Assembly (NCBI GenBank): GCA_964019695.1
Contig: OZ026514.1
Coordinates: 99,502,845-99,566,844, forward strand
Reading direction: 5' to 3'
DNA from: Loripinus fragilis
Taxonomy: Eukaryota; Mollusca; Bivalvia; Lucinida; Lucinidae
Length of the DNA: 64,000 bases
Part shown: piece after piece, positions 8,958-23,200 of the stretch
How positions within the stretch are numbered: position 1 is the stretch's first letter
Layout: every line of letters starts with the position of its first letter
Program-made: the position numbers and the translations under genes
The notes under the pieces: model-generated
The model's database searches: none
What the model was told of the DNA's origin: nothing
The model's input: only the letters and a program-made list of their open reading frames with translations

Positions 8958-10567
8958 CCTTTTAACTGTTTTCTGGACTCAATACCTAATTATGTGATAA
9001 ATGAGTGTAAATGACTGTGATAAAATACAAACTTATTCTGTTGCAATCGTGTTGTAAATAGATTAAAATGAATCTGAATCAGTTCTAATTGCCTTTTTTG
9101 AATATGAGCCTAACCAAAAATTCAATTTTGTTCATAGAGAAGAATCAGGATCAGCCTAGACATCCCCCAGTCTGATCAGAGTATATGCTGTGTGCTCATT
9201 TCGGTAGCTTTCATCATGGGCCCACTACCCATTGAGCACTCATTCAGGTTTGGCAAATGTCCAGGCTGCTCCGACTCATAACTGGTTAAATTGTTGGTTC
9301 ATCCATAAGCAGGTTCATATATATATTAGTTGTACAATAACATGCATCCATGGACATAAGCTTTGGCCATTATTGAATTCTATGTTCCTGATTACCAGAT
9401 TAAATACTCAAAGCTAATTGAGAAAATATAACTTGCACATTCTTACTAAGGACAGCAGCTTTGAGCAGGTCACACTTGATCCCAAAAAAGTTTAACTAAA
9501 CCAGAATCCAAGGCAATTAGAGACACAATATTAGAGCAACATGAACATTGGAAATATTAAGTCATTACATATTTCTATGAAGACAGTAACTCTTAAAGTA
9601 CCAAACAACATCCACACCAGAAAACTTTTCTGTTTATTGATTTTAATGGGGGGGGGGGGGAACCACTATATTTCATATGAGGGCAGTCAATTAGCATGAA
9701 ATTCAATTCCTGTTTGGTTGCAAAGTATCCCTTTATATGTCTCCCTCCAAACATGGTGAACTATTTCAAACAGCTCATCACTGTCATTTATTGAACATAA
9801 TATACCATGTAAACAGAAACAGAATTAATACAGCACCAAATTTCATCATGGGATATAACCTTTACATGTACATGACCTGTGAATTTGTTCAAATGAATTT
9901 GTTTGACTAATAACATTATGTGTATATTTAAATTCCTTGGCATATGAAATGAGCTCATGTAAAAACTGACAACCCATTGTTGTTTACACTTCAATAAATG
10001 TAAGAAATATCAAGTTCATATCTGTATTTTCACCATTTGTTAAAAACTGAGTAAATTAACTTTATTCTTAACCCAAATCCATAAATATGTAATATTGTTA
10101 CAGTGTAACTGCATATAGTGATACTTAAAGTCAATGACTGACATTAGAATGCTACCACAGTGTCCAACCAGTTTGTAAAGAACCATTGCCATATGGTGGC
10201 GTGTAGAATAGAGCTTGAACTTGGGATCTTTCCAGGGCCGCTGGGAAATGGGAGTGAAGTCATTTGTTTATTCAAGGGAACAATGTCTTTAATACTTTCA
10301 CCCCTAAGTTTTTTTATGTAAACCCTTCCACTTTAAATTGTAGAAGAGTCCATTGTGCTGAAAAGTGGTGTTAGACAAATCCTGAAAAAAACCCTGCAAA
10401 ATTGAGACTAAGAGAAAAAGCAAAATGAGTAAGCAACCAGTGTAGATCAAGATAGATAAGATGGCCATCTTATCTGGCTCTACACTCTAATCTGACGGTC
10501 CATCTTGTGTTGGTTTAATGAACTAATTTCATGAAAAACACCCCAATTGTACATAGAGGATCTTACA
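8958..10567. other. Convergent intergenic interval, no gene seen
   Basis: AT-rich sequence between the two convergent genes. A run of 13 G lies at about 9649-9661. Parts of 9700-10020 resemble 50610-50820 (both have ACATTATGTGTATA-like and GTTGTTTACACTT segments), so an unclassified dispersed repeat is present. No exon was recognised. Confidence 0.5.
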
Positions 10568-10890
10568 TGAGTGCTCATGTTTTATTGAATTTATTAAACG
10601 AGTTGGGAAAAGAGATAAAATGCGAGGCTTGCCGAGCATTTTATCTCTTTTTCGCAACGAGTTTAATAAATTCAATAATACAAGAGCAGGATTGTTAGAT
10701 TCTTTTTATCATATGACATTAAGATTACTTTGAAATCTCATTTCTCGCGTAAAAACGTTATTCTTTTGTCATTATGTACGCAACGTTGTTATGGACGTCA
10801 TAACGTTTCCTGTAAATCTTTTAACCACTAGTGGTTTATCGATTTTATTGCATGGTGTTATTACACTCTCAGACACGACGTCATATGATT
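10568..10890. mobile_element. Foldback element with GAGGCTTGCCGAG apex, copy 1
   Basis: The arms TATTGAATTTATTAAACGAG and GAGATAAAATGC meet at GAGGCTTGCCGAG (10623-10635) and return as GCATTTTATCTC and AACGAGTTTAATAAATTCAATA. A ~200-bp tail follows with TGGACGTCATAACG, CCACTAGTGGTTTATCGATT and GACACGACGTCATATGA. The whole ~320-bp unit recurs at 60410-60725, so it is a dispersed element, not a terminator. Confidence 0.85.
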
Positions 10891-10912
10891 AAGATAATTT
10901 CATATTTTGTCC

Positions 10913-10918
10913 TTTATT
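10913..10918 (-). terminator. Possible polyadenylation signal for CYP4 gene A
   Basis: AATAAA on the minus strand, 242 nt past the CYP4 stop codon. It is the first consensus signal I found downstream, but the distance is long and the call is tentative. Confidence 0.3.
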
Positions 10919-11159
10919 GGGGTACAGTGTATGTCCTGATCCCTGGTCTGCTCAGATGTGCATAGTAATCATAACTTCATTACACACATTCACAAAGTGA
11001 CCTTAACTTGTGTGTCTCAAAATAACTTCTCAAGCTTAAGGTTTGATCATAATGTCATTCACTTTGACAATCACTGCTGCTTGCTTTTTGAAATTGGGTT
11101 TTAATTCTCATTCTTTTTTGTTCATACATTGTGATTTTGGTTTGATTTCTCGTTTTGTA

Positions 11160-11271
11160 TCAAACATGTCTCTTTCTTGGCACAACTTTCAAGTGTATAC
11201 CATCTTGTGCTCTCATAACAGCTGACAAAAGCCTCGATGGTTTACGTTCTGGATCTTCCACCAAATCGTAT
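11160..11271 (-). CDS. CYP4 gene A exon 12 (C-terminus)
   Basis: Acceptor CATTTCAG above 11271. It encodes YDLVEDPERKPSRLLSAVMR, then AQDGIHLKVVPRKRHV and TGA at 11162-11160, the C-terminal beta region of CYP4s (xxGhxLxhxPR). Confidence 0.9.
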
Positions 11272-14200
11272 CTGAAATGATAAAAACAATATTCCTCACA
11301 TGTAAATAAGTATATTGGGTGGTTAGCACATAACAGACAGGATCTTCTTGTACTATACCCACAAACAAAGATTAAAATGATATTCGAAAGAATCGCTATG
11401 ATTTCATTTAAAGATGTACAACATGAATACATCTAATCTTGCAATTTGGCAAATAAGTTTTAAATGGGAAAAGGGTAAACAAATAATGAGTTGGTGCAAA
11501 TAAGGAGGTCTGTCCTCAGTAAAACTAAAAAAAAATGATACAGAAAATTTCTGGTTGCGACTTTTTGGACACTAAAATACAATGCACAAAGTTGCCTATT
11601 GCTGGTATAAACGTTTTTGGTAAGTTAATCTTCTTTACAACTTTGCAGTGGAAAAATCTGTTTAGAATGTATTTGCTAGTTCTATTTAGCTATCACATTC
11701 ACATGATAAAAAATAAAACCTGTGCATAGGTTGTTTCCTGTGCCAATAGACTTCAAATCATGTCGTGAGGAAATTGCAGGAGCCTTACAAGAATTTTGTA
11801 ATCGCTGGTGTAAACGAGAGCATGTTGAGTCTAATGCCTTAAATAGTTGGAAACTAAATATTTTTAAAATTATTGATGGTAGAATTTCATTTTATTGCAA
11901 CAATTTAGATCTTCTACCACCTAAACCTAAATTCACTTTCAGACACTTGAAGAAAGGGATCCAGGAATTCCATAGGAAGTTTGTTTTGGCCCCCGCAGAT
12001 AAGGCGGCTAACAATGTTGTGGTCTTTTGAAAAAGATACTATATTAACACCCTAAAGCAAGAACTTAGCACTGCCAAAACATATGAGCATAACAGGCTTG
12101 ATGAAACGTCTATCGTTGATAGATATCAATGCCATATGGCAGCTAAGTTTGGGTTGTTTGTTGATGAGGACCATAGCAAGCTTCCTACGTTATACTGTTT
12201 ACCTAAACTTCATAAACGGCCCTATAAGTCGCGTTTTATTGCTAATTCTAGTGCATGTACAACTACTGAGTTGTCTATTCTTTTGATTTTTTGCCTCACT
12301 GCAATTAAAAACCATGTCATTAAATATTATACAACTGTTTATGAAAGAAATGGTAAAAATTTATTTTGGTCTATTAAAAATTCAGGTGAAATTCTTAATA
12401 AATTGAAGTCTAGAGGTTTTCTAGCATCTGGTTTGTCTACATATGATTTCTCTACTCTCTATACTACATTGCCTCATAATCTAATAAAAAGAAAAACTAA
12501 CAGAACTAATTGAACAGACATTTAACAGAGAGGGCTCACTTTATTTGGCTTGTAATGATAAAATGCCTTTTTTACTTCCGAACAACCTAAACGATATAAA
12601 TTGTGGTCATGTCAGAAAATGTGTGATGCGCTCCATTATCTTTTGGACAATATATTTATAAGATTTGGCTCAAAATTATATAGACAAATTGTCGGTATTC
12701 CAATGGGTACTAATTGTGCTCCTCTTGTTACAGATTTGTTTTTGTTTTGTTATGAGAGAGACTTTATGTTGTCTCTGTCAGATAATAATCAAGCTGATAT
12801 TATTGAAGCTTTTAACTCTACCTCCAGATATTTAGATGACTTACTTAATATTGATAATCCTTATTTTGAACAAATGGTAGGTCAGATATATCCCACTGAA
12901 CTTCAGTTAAATAAGGCGAATTCTTTTGATACTGAAGCGCCATTTTTGGACTTGAACTTGTCAATAACAAATGGCATAGTTTCTTCAAAAATTTATGATA
13001 AACGGGATGATTTTAATTTTGAAATAGTAAATTTCCCATTTCTTGATGGAGATGTTCCTTGCTCTCCTTCCTATGGTGTATATATTTCTCAGCTTATTCG
13101 TTTTGCTAGAGTGTGCTCTAATGTTGATGACTTCAACAACAGAAACTTATTTTTAACTGCTAAATTATTAAAACAAGGTTACAGATATCATAAAATTCGA
13201 AAAGCATTTTCTAAATTCTACCACAGACACTCAGAGTTAATTGCTAAATACAACATTGGGTTAAAAACTCTTCTGCAACAAGGCATATCAGAACCTAAAT
13301 TTTATGGTGATTTAGTCTATAAATTCAAACGAATTGTTGGAAAACCTAATTTTAGTGATCAATTCAAGAAGATAGTAAAACGTTATATAAGGGTTGGATA
13401 TAATTTGGATATCATGCGACAATCTGCATGCCTAGTTTTAAACCCAATCACGGTTTATAGCTATGGTTTCCTCTTTAATTGCACGGCGGTGGGTCAGGCC
13501 TCAGACTCTATGACGGCTCTGACGTAAAGCTTTAATCGGTGGGGTGGTGCCTGATGCTTATCTGTAGCTGGACCTACCGTGGCTCAACTTGAGGTTTTCT
13601 TTAGCTCTGACTATCTGTGAGTCATGAGCCCTTTTCTTTGTTTCATCATGGAGTGTTAATTTGATTAGAGTGTTTTCCATGATGATACATTGCATTAGTT
13701 AGATGGCCTCCATGTGAGCTGAACATTTCTTGTACTTCAACAACAGCAGAATCTAGGGCGCGGATTTGGTGCCAGTGGGGTGCATTTGGGCCCCCGGTGG
13801 CTTAGGCTGCTGTCCGTTCTTAGGCGGTGGTTCTGTTGTTGTTGAATTTTGTTTATTGTTACTCCCATTGTGGGAGTCTGTAATTGTTCTATGTTTTGTT
13901 GTATGTTACTTTATGTCCATTCTAGTATTGCAATCATCTTGATGGGGAAGAGAGAGCTGATTGCTTTGCTTAATTTGTCTTCCTGGTGTCTCGTGATGGT
14001 TGAGCGGCTATTCCTCGCGGTGCCACGGGGTTGTCTGCAGTTTGTGATTGTGGTATTTCCTGATCATACTCACTTACTATTTTTGCACAGTCTCCATATT
14101 TATACACCATTATTACTTTCTAGTTTGCTTCAGTCTGAGTTTGGTAACTACAATATGATGTAAATAACTTTTATAATCTTTAGTTATTTCAATTCTCTAC

Positions 14201-17200
14201 ATGGTGAAAAATACATGTGCATATGTATATAAAACTGATCAGGTGCAAAGGAAAAAAATGTTGGTGAAAAATGACAACAGGTAATTGCTAATTGCCTAGG
14301 TTTACAAGTCATATTAGATTAAGTTATTTAAGAGCAGGATTGTTATCATTAATTACCATAAATTGATGAATTAAATGATAAGCATATTTCACGACTAAGA
14401 AGTAAAATCACACTGCTACCATATTTACAGGCAAAATTTTGAACATAACAAAACTTGACAATGGAAGTCATTCTACTAAAAACAAAACACAAAAAAACAT
14501 ATTTTCCTACGATACTTCTCACGAAGAAAATTATTGAGACAACTGCAAGCTTTCAAAGAAGTTCAAACAGCCAGTTTTTTAGATTTATTGAAAATATCAG
14601 CAGTAGCATTGTGAGATTTGTTAAGTGTATACATTTGGTAAAACTTATACAAACTGTCAAAAGGACGTGTAACGGTTTTGTATTACAAATGGCCCACTTT
14701 TACAGTAAAAAATCAATTGTAAAGAAATCCCTCCAAAATATTACAAAATGATATCTAAGAGTCTCTAGTTTAATGTCCACAATTTGTTTTCTTCATGAAA
14801 ATGTATTTTTATGATAAATTTTGGGGTTAAATAGATGCCCTATCAACCATACTTAACACTAAGTCTATGGTAAACCAAATCACCCTCGTGTACTTCGTGA
14901 CTCAATTACATACATGTCCACATGCGGAACCGGATAAAACTATTTCTCATTTTATTGTGCATATAACATTACACCATAAAATGGTAGCTCTGAGTCGGTT
15001 CCGCATGCGGCAAATACCGTAAAAAGACTTTTTCTGCAAATTTTATCCTGAAATGTACTATTCAATTACTACTTATCAAAGCACTGAGAGTACTAAAATC
15101 ACTGGAGAGACGTAAGATTCCCGTGCTAAAATGGAATACAATGTACATATTAGCAAGCTCGTATCAATATTATTTCTTACAAACAGTCTTTTGATATATT
15201 GCGTTTGAAAAGCAAATACAACATTTCAGTAAATGCGAGTCTTATTTGAGAGAGAGAGAGAGAGAGAGAATGCGAGAGATAGACCAGCGGAGAGAGAAGA
15301 TGCAAGGAGAGAGTTTGATATGCCCCCTTCTTTAGTAGTTAGGAATGGAAAGTATATAGCATTAGATGGAGTTGTCCTCCCACCCACTTAAAGGAGTTAT
15401 GTGACGCTGGTGATCTTGGAATTACGGTCAATACTACCGAATTCTAGTCATTCATTAAGGTCTTCCCAATGAATTATCTGTGTCAGTTTGGTCAAAATCT
15501 GGTCATTGGTTAGGAAGATAGAGTACAGGCAAGCCTTTTTTATATATATATATATATGTCCCTGGTGACCTTGTAAATAAGGTCGAGGTCACAAAAATCT
15601 TACAATACGTTTTGGCTGTCCCAGATAAGTATCTGTGCAAGTTTCGATGAAATTCATCTAGCGATTCATAAGGTAGAGCTAAAAGCTACTTCACAGCACA
15701 GATATCGGAATCATTTGCTATGATAATATCATTAAAGTGAGGTTATTTGAACAAAAAGGAGCTGGTATGATGTATACAAATGCACACTCTCAACATATAT
15801 TGTAACTGGCCCTCAAAGCTAACACCTATCTATATTTTTTGAAGTTCGTAACTTCTCATGTACATATATGATGTATATAGGTGGCGCAGATATGGTCGCA
15901 AAAATAACCAATGTAATTCTTTGATTTAGTTTTGTTCTTTTCAATTCATTGTTATTTATGCAAGAAAGAATGCATAAAAACAGCCAATGGCCTGAATGCG
16001 AACGCCACAAGCATTTAATTCATAATGAGTGTAATGCGCTTTTCATGCTTACATGTGCACAATATCTGTGCTAAACCGTTTGTCTCCTCAATGAATATCG
16101 CTCTTATAAAGTGTTTGCTAAAAATGCAGTGTATATACAACAACCACTTATCTGCAGATGGTAAATAGTCACTGGTACCAACAAACACATACATTTAATA
16201 TTCAAGGATTGAAATACTCTATTTTAGATGTCCATTCAACTTTATCAAAACACAATGTAGGTTGTTCAAACGGTTCCGAAATCCCTGCTTTGAGGGAAGT
16301 TGTCACCCTTGAAATAGATGTCTACACCACAAATGCTTGAAACATGACTAAGTGTTTTAATGCTCTATGTCATTGCTCTACGTTACAGTGAACCATATTT
16401 CAGTCATGACGTTTCCTCTGTTGAACATGTATTACGCAATAAAGATGAAGGGTCTTGCACAATGACACAAAACATATGTTTCTTCGGGATTGTGAACTGC
16501 GACCCCATAGTCACACGTAAGATAATCCGTAAGTAATATAGACCACAGCGCTATCACGACTGTTGGATATCTGAGCTGGAACATGCGTAAAACATGGAGC
16601 AGATATGCATTCTGTACATGTAACCTATGACCGCCTGCTTTGGTATGGCCTTAAAGTATTCATTTATTCTGCATATTCATCCACAAAGGTGCACAGTTTT
16701 GTGAATTAATCTTATAACCGAATCAGGCGTTTGGAAGATACGTCACAGACACAAAAGTGTGACATACAGACGGACTGACAGATGAACAGACAGATATACA
16801 ACACTCATATACAACACTCACATGTATCTATTTAGTAATTGTGGCTGTGAGCAAAAAAAGTGTTCAATGCTTCCATTATCATTTCTGTAGATTTATAACT
16901 ATTTATATTCATGTTTCATACCAATCCAGCAAAAAAAGGTTGCACATGTAATGCCGCGTTTTACATGTTACATGCACGCTTGTGTACATGTCGTACTGAT
17001 TATATTGATATGAATAAACCGGAATTAGCTTGTTTGAGCTATTGAATAACTGGAAAAGGCGATAAAACACTAAATGTTCAATATATAGTACACCTAAAAA
17101 ACAACATATCATCAAGGTAATCGTAAACACAGTATTTAGCCAAGTTTTAGCATAATGTTTAATTAATGATGGTAGTGTTAGCTCAAATTACGACATAGAC

Positions 17201-20200
17201 ATGACGAGTATAAACAAACGCATGTTTGGTACTATGTTTGAGGTCATTTTGCTTGTTGCATCTTTAAAAAATATCCACATTCATAAGCAAACCTGTTTAT
17301 ACACACTAGTGAGAAACTTTAATTCATGTGACTGCATATGCCGTCGTTTATTCAAAAACATGTTCATGTGAAAGGGCAAAGATCAAACCACCATACTATT
17401 TGAATTTCAGCCAAATCCATCGTGGGCCAAAAAACGGCCAAACCGTTACACGTCCTTTACTAACCTCCGTAAGATTCTGGCCAATACCGTTTTCATTTCG
17501 TGCATAGCAAAATTTTGACCAATGCAGTTTCTGAGGAAATAAACATAAAAATATTTTATAGAAATAGACAAGAAATGTATCTCTTAATGTGGTAGATATT
17601 TCGTGTAAAGAAATAAGATGAACTGCATCCATCTACAATTAAGCCCAGAGTACTTGTCAGACTGGAATTTCATGTGGATATGAATTTAACTTAGTAAGTT
17701 AGATTTTTTATTCTGAATTGATATACCCTATAGTCTGTTTGGTTATTCTACGCCTTCTGCTGTTCAAGAAGGACTGTTGTCAGGTACAAACGAAAGTATG
17801 TCCACTGAGTACTGGTTAACCGCTTAGTATAAGCTTGCCCAGTAAAAAACCCGTGTGGTTGTGTAACTTACCTTTTCAACATGACCATACTTGTTGACTG
17901 GGATGTTAACCAAAACAAAACTCCAGATAATCTATTAACCATTGCATGAATTTCACTGTACAGTGTAAAATTTACTAAGTCTTGAAAATGAAAAACATAT
18001 CAAGAAACAGAGTCATAGATTACCCAATTCTCGTCAGCAACTTTTTGTTCTTTTTAAAATAGGCAACTGACATCATAAAAAACATCTTGTAATTAGGCTG
18101 TGCTTCCATTCAATTATTTCATTGAGTAATAATGACTTCAAGTGATAAGAATGAGAATTGTTTTAGACACGACCCATGTTACATTTTTGCACTACAGAAT
18201 TAAGCAGTCTGGTTAAGAGCCACTAAGTGAGTAATAGTCAATAGCATTAGTTGAAATTGTAACATTTAGCTCTGTTCATGATATCTACTGCTTTGCAAAC
18301 ATTTTTACCCAGATCAGGCCCGACAAAATAAGGGACCTGATCAGGATCCAAACTGTTTGGTGCTCTGATCACATTCCTGAAAAGAGTTTTTTTGAAAAAA
18401 AAAAAGATTTCTTAAAGAAATAGGCAGACAAATAATCATGTATTCGCAAAGAGCATTTGCTTTATTTAATGTCATAATTTTTATCATCCCTATTAGCATT
18501 TCCATAAATCTGAGCAAATTCTTGAAAATTCGAACCAACAAAATGGCTTGCAAGCCAAACAGACTCAGATCAGCCAGCGCACTGGTCCATGCAGAGAGCA
18601 AAGACTCTGACCAAACAGTGTCAATATCCAGGCTGATCGGAGTCTCGGCTGTTTGTTCATGCATCTGCCAATTCTAGTCAGTCCTCCAAGCATGGATACT
18701 TAACTTGCCATTATGTTACTGTGAAAACACTGATCAGACTAACCGAATGCAGATGCGTTGCTGGATACTCATACCATTTAACTTTAAACCTGTTTGTGTC
18801 ATCTGCTGATAAGCTTTTCAATTTTTTTTTCTATCAAGAGAAAGGTCTGACATTTTATCGGACCTGGTCTGGATCCAAACTGTCTGACACTCTTTGATAA
18901 TCTTTCCAAACAGTGGGTTTAGAAATAGATCAGACGAAACATTATACACCTACTTTAATTAACCTGTTTAACCTGGTAACTAAACCTTCTGTAGTGCTGC
19001 TTGAGGAATTCTTCTTGGAGTATTCAAGTGATTAATGGCGATCCCCTGTGGCATGTGAGTGTAATTAAATTATGGGCTAAATGGAGCAGTTTCAACAAAA
19101 TTAATGGTCATATGGTTCCTAGTATACTGTTAGCTTGATAATAAATGCATATGAAAAAAAAGTCAGAATTATCACTTTAACTAAAATAGTGAAAAATTTT
19201 ACAAGTTTTTTGTACCATAATGATAATAAATCATACAATCAGGCGATGAAGAAGCATCTTCACTGGCTATTTGATTTAATTTTATTTTGTAATAAATGTG
19301 ATTTCAGTCCCCTTGTATAATATTTCATAATTCACTGCTTGTCTTCAGTAATAGTTTGCAATGTGAAAGGTTAGTGTGTCAAAACTTACCAAATTTGCAA
19401 AAAGAATTACTGGTAATCAAGTAATATTCTAGTGATAATAACTGATGTTCAAAATTGGGCATCATTTATTTGTTTGAATGTTTACATACCTGGGTCCAGC
19501 TGAAAAGGGGATATAGCTGAAGGGGTCCATCTTGTCTAAATTTTCAGGCAAAAATCTTTCAGGTCGAAACTCCTGCAAATCACCACAAAAATGTTGATGT
19601 AGTCAATATTGCGAAATTGATTTACAACAATCCTTGCAAACAAAGGGTAAATGGGGAATTGAAACACTAGAAGAATAATAATGATCACATTTTATATCGA
19701 ATGGCTAAAGCAATTCTCAGTGTTTGCAATAATGTCGAAATACTTCTTTTGGATGTATGTCTCACCAGTGACCTTTATAAGAGTTACTAGGCACTCCATT
19801 TTTTCAGCCACATATGTATGAAAGGGCATGTGTCATGTGACTTACACCTAGTCCGCCTTTCATCGTATACACACAAAATGGTGACGCAACTTGAGAAACT
19901 GCTGCATTTAAAGGTACATTAAAGAGCCTACATCGTCGTAAATATGGCTCATTACTTCATCTTGTTAATAACAATTGGAAAAAAAAGATATATGAAATAT
20001 CTGTAAATGCTGTGTTACTGCAATGGTAGAACTACTCCTATGGAGTTATGACCGTGTAAATATCGGTTGATTTTATGAATGTTGTGGAATAAGCTTCAGA
20101 CATGGCTATGTCTCTGTCTCTTTTTATCAATTTTCATAAACTAAACTGATTAATAATTATCGTTATTATACTATTTGGTGTTTGTAAAGGTGTTAAAAGT

Positions 20201-23200
20201 TTTGGTAAAAAATAGAGAAATTGCGCTGTGTATTCTAAAACCGCCATTTAGATTTCCCCTCATTTACCTGTGTAAGATGCCTGACAGAGCTATTTGATTT
20301 GAGATTTGGTATTTCATTGGAGTTTCCAGTCACTCTTGTATAGGTTACTGGCCTCACATACTATTCATATCCCGGTGACAATTTTTACAAGTAATCAATG
20401 CTAAATTTTTATTTGAGCTTTGTTTTGAGGAAACCTGCTATTGTTGTATTTGAACGACCAATGTAGACTGGCCTGCACATCAACACAGTCTGATCAGCAA
20501 CTTTCTGGAAAGAATTACAGCTCTATGTGCTATATATTTTATTCAAGAAAAAATACTCTGATTGTAGTTGTGTATACTGGCTTGAACCTAACCTAGTGAA
20601 AAACATTGAAACAGATGATCTCCTGAGGAAGCTCATTTGTTAACATTTAGTTTTGCTGAACCCTGATATATCTCCTGTAAAGGGAGCGCAGTGGCTCAGT
20701 GGTAGAGTGCTTGACTCGAGACCGAAGGGCCGTGGGTTCGAGCCTCACCGGCGTCACTGCGTTGTGGGCTTTGAGCAAGACACATTTATCCTAGCTTAGT
20801 ACTGGTTCAACCCAGGAAGAGCCGTCCAGCATAACTGAAAGATTGTTGAGTGGACGTAAAGAATCAAATCAAACAAACAAACAAATATCTCCTGTAGAAA
20901 ACGGTGTAGCCATCTGGTCAGGATCTGCACTATTTTCCATGTAGTTCCAGAATTCACTGATTTGATTCAAATAAGGCAATAATAGAATTGTGCCATACTA
21001 ATTTATTTAGCAGGGCAATGGTTAAAAGAGGAGAAGAACATAACAATTACTAGCACCAGTTCAGCAAACAGCATATAATTCTGGTACCCAGTGGCATTTT
21101 ACTCATTGCAAAGCACAGTGCCCTCATCATGCATTACTCTTGTTTTGTATTAAAAGTGATCAGTTTTCAAAGAGTTTGCTATACCACGACATTTATTTGC
21201 CTATAGGAATTGACTTTTACTCAAAACGAGTACAGATATTGTATTATGCAGCCAATGTGATTTAAAAAGAAAATATTTTTTTTTCGAAAAATGTTCATAG
21301 TTACAGAGTATGCAGCTTTAACAGTACTAATGCATTGATAATTATTTTAAACACCAGTGCATGACTAATACTATTTGTACAGTTTTCTGTTTTCAATTTT
21401 AGACTGCCTACTTAATAGATAATGCATACGGCAAAACACTTTAACTTGGTGGTCATTTTATTTTTGGACTTATTAGCGGTTAAAGTGAAAATTGTCAAAG
21501 TTAATAACCGTCGATAACATTACAGAACACAAATATAGCAGACTTGCAGAAATTTTACTCCGAAAACGCATCTCGAGTATTATAGAGGGAAAAATGCTAG
21601 GTTCATTTGTCAAAGGCATAAAGTATATCTGTCACAACAGAAACGGTGTAATTTCTTCTTTAGAATTCGAAAAATACCATTAGGAAACAATTTAGCATGC
21701 ATGGTAATTAATTACCACTTTCCCACTCAGTAATTTAAAATAACAAAGAACTGAGTGCATTCACCAAGAACAATGCTGAAAACAGCTTAGAGTCATATTG
21801 TAGGACTGAGTGCGTTCACTCACACACCAAGTACAATATATATCACACTGTAAGTTACTTGAAAATTACTGTGCATAACACAGGATTTCTCCTGAAATCA
21901 TGGAAGTTTTCGGAAATTAAAAATTGCCAAAATATTAATCTGCCAAAGGTTCAAATATGAAAACCGCCAAAATTTGCTGCATCCAAATATAAGTATTTTA
22001 CAGTTAATTTACTTATTCAATTCAAATATATATACTGATTTCCTCATAGTTGAGTAGTTAAGTTTTTACCTGGAATTTTGCCATCCCACTTGTTACAAAT
22101 ATGAATCATGAAGAAGATATGGGACGTGAAGTGAGAAAAACTGTCTTTGGGGTTTGCGAACAACAAAGGTGCAGATCAGCCTGATCAGCACCTTTGTTAT
22201 TCACTATTTGAAAAAGTATCATATCTGAACTTGCTACTAGCGAAATTTAATTTTTCTAAATAGCCTTTATAGCTGAGCAGGCTAATTTGAGCGTTACATT
22301 GTCTGAAACCCCCATAACGGGTTTCCTCGGGAATCAAGACAGTTCACCGACAAGACAGTTCACCGACACACATTTTGAAGACAGTTCACAGACAGAATTG
22401 AAGACAGTTCACAGACAAATTTTGATTGTATTTATAATGAATTTCACAATTTTTACTATTAATTGAGATACTATGAAACTAATGACTAATATAAAGCTTA
22501 TAAGATTGCTGTTGCACTTCGTTTTATTTTATTAGTCACATCAGAGATTGACCTTATATACGTCGCTGGACAAATCCATGGCTAATGCATATAAAGTGAT
22601 CATAACATTGCCTCGGAAAGAAAACATAAACTGGGAAGAAATAATAATAAACGTAAAAATAAACAAAATAAACATATACAACCTCTAATAAAATCAAGCA
22701 GAATACTTTGCATTGTTGGTGAATTTTCCGAAAAATAAAGTACAGTTAGCTATATGGCCATTTTAGTTAAGCATTAAAAGGTCTGCCTATTGTTTAAATC
22801 ACACACAAACGTGTACGAAATTCGCCTTTTTTACCAACAATAATGCAAAGTCCATGGTCCAACAAATGCGGTACAACAATCAAATAAATATACTCTCTCA
22901 TTAGCGGGAAGAAATAGCCTAACTATCTTCTATACTGGCAGCATTCACCATTATTCTCTACCAATTATATCTATTTGTTTTACTTCAAATCATAATTGGT
23001 CCATAATTTATCATAATTGACAGTTATATTTTCGACCATATGTTAATTTAGCATAAAACATATGTCGGTGAACTGTCTTCAATTCTGTCGGTGAACTGTC
23101 TTCAAAAATCGTGTCGGTGAATTGTTTTGTCTGTGAACTGTCTTGTTCCCGTTTCCTCGCGATGAGGCCCATGTAATGTTTACCAATGGATCCCTCCAAA

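Larger units (their letters stand above)
11272..17464. other. CYP4 gene A intron 11 (6.2 kb)
   Basis: Both flanks match gene B intron 11: GCTAGTTCTATTTAGCTATC near 11670 corresponds to about 60262, and 14205-14350 to 60760-60900. Between them gene A carries the Penelope-like insertion (about 11722-14165), absent from gene B. Further right: a (GA)n microsatellite (15248-15279), a (TA)n run (about 15540-15556), and GTGACCTTG / AAGGTCGAGGTCAC repeat-like words (15560-15590). 15700-17400 shows nothing recognisable. Confidence 0.65.
19573..23183. other. CYP4 gene A intron 9
   Basis: Contains a full SINE (20680-20884), a partial TTAAAGCTGCATA-type end (about 21245-21321), MF7 and the nested hAT-like element. 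19640-20660 and 21330-22120 show nothing I can name; the open frame 21492-21683 has no support. Confidence 0.6.

Noticed and set aside
13528..13640. Hammerhead ribozyme in the Penelope-like tail
   Set aside because: Such ribozymes are known in Penelope-like elements, so I looked for CTGANGA with a matching GAAA; CCTGATGCTT is present but the rest of the core is not.
20690..20760. tRNA gene
   Set aside because: A and B boxes are present, but the sequence continues as a SINE body with (CAAA)n tail and flanking target duplications.
22338..22417. CRISPR-like short repeats
   Set aside because: Spacing is irregular, the genome is eukaryotic and the mirrored copies at 23064-23145 show they are transposon subterminal repeats.
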